Positions 5,676-6,855 of a stretch of DNA of 6,855 nucleotides are shown here, in pieces. A model generated the notes under the pieces. That model worked only from the letters and a program-made list of their open reading frames with translations. It had not been told where the DNA came from and did no database searches. Numbering within the stretch: the first letter of the stretch is position 1; each line of letters opens with the position of its first letter. Location: positions 1 to 6,855 of the forward strand of contig DBHP01000087.1 of assembly GCA_002295705.1 (NCBI GenBank), given 5' to 3'. The DNA is from Candidatus Neomicrothrix sp. UBA825. Its GTDB lineage: Bacteria > Actinomycetota > Acidimicrobiia > Acidimicrobiales > UBA8592. A program made the position numbers and the translations under genes.

Positions 5676-6205
5676 ACAAGATCGTCAAAATTGACCAACC
5701 ACGCAATATTCAACGCTTCAAGTATTTCAGTATCTGACTTACTCACTATGACTGACGAACCAATATAGGTTGCTCCGTTCTCATCAATAAATTTCTTCGC
5801 TACACGAATCGTATTTCCAGTTGTGGCCCAATCATCCACAACTAAAATTCGGTCACTCTCATCTAGATCAAATGATCGAGTAAGAAAACTTATCCTTTCA
5901 CCAGTCCACGTATGTTCAGATGTAATAGTTTTGTCAGCACCGGGATGATTTCTTCCCTCTTTACGGACAAGCACTAACCCTGCTTTCAAATATGTTGCTA
6001 CAAGAGCTCCCAGCACGGGTCCCCTTGCTTCTGGAGCAATGACTTTCGTAATTCCCTCATCGTGAAAAGGCCTTGCCATAGCAGCCCCTAAGTTTTCAAG
6101 AATATAAGGATCTCTGAGCAAACCAGCCACATCTGGGTGATCGTCTACTAAAGGAAAATTATCGCTAAGAAACGCACAGAATACCAAGTGGCCGCTTTTG
6201 TCCAT
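5672..6205 (-). CDS. Type I phosphoribosyltransferase (adenine/xanthine PRTase-like)
   Basis: This 177-residue protein has the PRPP-binding signature ILVVDDWATTGNT (120-132), with the paired acidic residues Asp124 and Asp125 and the phosphate loop ATTGNT. An upstream PEARGP segment (58-63) matches the pyrophosphate loop region of APRT-like enzymes. The flexible-loop area contains VRKEGRNHPG (80-89). It should transfer ribose phosphate from PRPP to a nucleobase in purine salvage, but the base is not decided: adenine, xanthine or another purine are possible. The N-terminus LVFCAFLSDNFPLVDDHPDVAG resembles the P-D-pre-catalytic segment of APRT proteins. The start ATG at 6205 is supported by an AGGAT about eight bases upstream. 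It is divergent from a deoxyribosyltransferase-family gene, another base-exchange enzyme. Confidence 0.85.
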   Translation of the reverse strand: MDKSGHLVFCAFLSDNFPLVDDHPDVAGLLRDPYILENLGAAMARPFHDEGITKVIAPEARGPVLGALVATYLKAGLVLVRKEGRNHPGADKTITSEHTWTGERISFLTRSFDLDESDRILVVDDWATTGNTIRVAKKFIDENGATYIGSSVIVSKSDTEILEALNIAWLVNFDDLV

Positions 6206-6287
6206 AGATGCATCCTACAAATCATTACTTATCCAACACGCCATGAGTAAATCAATTCATTTCTCAATAAAAACCGGAAAGATGTGA

Positions 6288-6734
6288 ATGCACGAGATAA
6301 TAAAAGGTATGGATCCGAAAACCGTTTATGTCGCCGGACCCCTTTTTGATGAAGGGGAACGCTGGTGGATTGAACAAATTGAACAAACAATCACAGAAAT
6401 AGGATTCAACACGTTTCTACCGCATCGCGACAACCCCGAAAAGACTCCCGAAACTGTGCAAACAATTTTTGAAAACAATCGTGACGCAATCCGCACATCA
6501 GACCTGGTTGTCGCAAACCTCAACGGAATCACCACCGATGATGGAACCGCATGGGAACTCGGATACGCAGCAGCACTACAAAAACCTGCCATAGGGATCT
6601 TCACCGACTGGCGAAAACGCTTTGAGGGAGAAGAAGTCGTCAATCTGATGATTTCACGCTCATTAGATACCATCGTTCAATCCCTTGACGAACTCGTCTC
6701 GGTCCTTAGACAATACCGACAAGAGAGTAAGTAA
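6288..6734 (+). CDS. Nucleoside 2-deoxyribosyltransferase family protein
   Basis: This 148-residue protein matches the family (PF05014) that moves 2-deoxyribose between nucleobases or hydrolyses nucleotide N-glycosidic bonds. Visible motifs are VYVAGPLF (13-20) at the first strand, SDLVVANLNG (71-80), and TDDGTAWELGYAAA (83-96), whose Glu90 corresponds to the catalytic nucleophile. VVNLMISRSL (117-126) carries the conserved Asn119. Length is normal. Residues KTPETVQTIFENNRDAI resemble the family's substrate-closing helix. Start ATG 6288 follows GGAAAG by six bases; a second in-frame ATG at 6309 is also possible. The substrate is not certain, since DNPH1/Rcl-type hydrolases share this fold. 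The next gene starts five bases after its stop, so the two are probably one transcript. Confidence 0.85.
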   Translation: MHEIIKGMDPKTVYVAGPLFDEGERWWIEQIEQTITEIGFNTFLPHRDNPEKTPETVQTIFENNRDAIRTSDLVVANLNGITTDDGTAWELGYAAALQKPAIGIFTDWRKRFEGEEVVNLMISRSLDTIVQSLDELVSVLRQYRQESK

Positions 6735-6739
6735 AAATC

Positions 6740-6855
6740 ATGGATTTGCTTTGCCCAAACATTCAGCATTACCACTGGGGTGACTACTCATTCATCCCTG
6801 AACTCCAAGGACGACCAAAAGGAGATCAACCTGAGGCAGAACTCTGGATGGGGGC
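6740..6855 (+). CDS. manA: Class I mannose-6-phosphate isomerase, 3' end outside the window
   Basis: Thirty-eight codons are visible before the right edge. They read MDLLCPNIQHYHWGDYSFIP and end in PEAELWMG. This matches the type I phosphomannose isomerase N-terminus, which has an N-x-Q-x-Y-x-W-G motif followed by AELWMGAHP; here the first appears as NIQHYHWG (7-14). The zinc-binding residues lie further on and cannot be seen. The enzyme interconverts fructose 6-phosphate and mannose 6-phosphate. It starts five bases after the previous stop and has only a weak purine-rich site (AAGAGAG, 6721-6727) upstream. Confidence 0.9.
   Translation, partial: MDLLCPNIQHYHWGDYSFIPELQGRPKGDQPEAELWMG

Noticed and set aside
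5684..5695. GTCAAAATTGAC inverted repeat as a terminator after sodX
   Set aside because: Only four pairs with a four-base loop and no T-tract; it also lies within phosphoribosyltransferase coding sequence.
6206..6287. Promoters in the divergent gap between the PRTase and the deoxyribosyltransferase
   Set aside because: AT-rich hexamers such as TTGATT and TAAGTA on the minus strand are present, but no pair has a convincing -10 match and spacing.

Overview
The window is compact bacterial DNA with moderate G+C (mid-40s percent by eye). It holds ten protein genes, two of them cut by the window edges. There is no rRNA, tRNA, mobile element or CRISPR array, and no gene-free stretch over 300 bases. 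The gene content fits an actinobacterium: a DUF2889 protein, paired carboxymuconolactone-decarboxylase-like (CMD/AhpD-fold) proteins, and a nickel superoxide dismutase with an HCDGPCGVYDP hook close to the Streptomyces enzyme, with its SodX-type protease. The modest G+C would suit an aquatic, possibly Acidimicrobiia-like lineage. That placement is inference and of low certainty.

Left part (1-2155). A DUF2889 gene enters from the left edge on the plus strand and meets, tail to tail, a minus-strand pair of CMD-like genes coupled by an ATGA overlap. The downstream gene of that pair (598-1092) is the main discovery. Its frame is open for 164 codons except for one UGA, placed exactly where the family has the second cysteine of its CxxC redox motif. 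The protein would read Cys-His-Thr-Sec followed by a conserved Arg-Ser-Leu-Arg. A stem-loop with a G in its apical loop begins one base after the UGA, as expected of a bacterial SECIS element. A standard gene caller would split this gene and keep only an 83-residue tail. Its upstream partner has lost the second cysteine (Cys-Asp-Glu-Glu). A divergently transcribed VOC/glyoxalase-superfamily gene follows after 53 bases.

Middle part (2192-3887). A TauE/SafE-family membrane protein and a PfkB sugar kinase resembling ribokinase lie on the plus strand, downstream of the VOC gene.

Nickel block (3873-5675). A minus-strand NiCoT-family nickel/cobalt permease with a histidine-rich loop diverges from sodN and sodX, which overlap by four bases. 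Together they form a coherent unit: nickel uptake, the nickel superoxide dismutase precursor, and the protease expected to free the nickel-binding N-terminus.

Right part (5672-6855). A minus-strand phosphoribosyltransferase diverges from a nucleoside 2-deoxyribosyltransferase-family gene, which is followed five bases later by the start of a class I mannose-6-phosphate isomerase. The ribokinase, phosphoribosyltransferase and deoxyribosyltransferase would all act in ribose or nucleoside salvage, but they do not form one operon.
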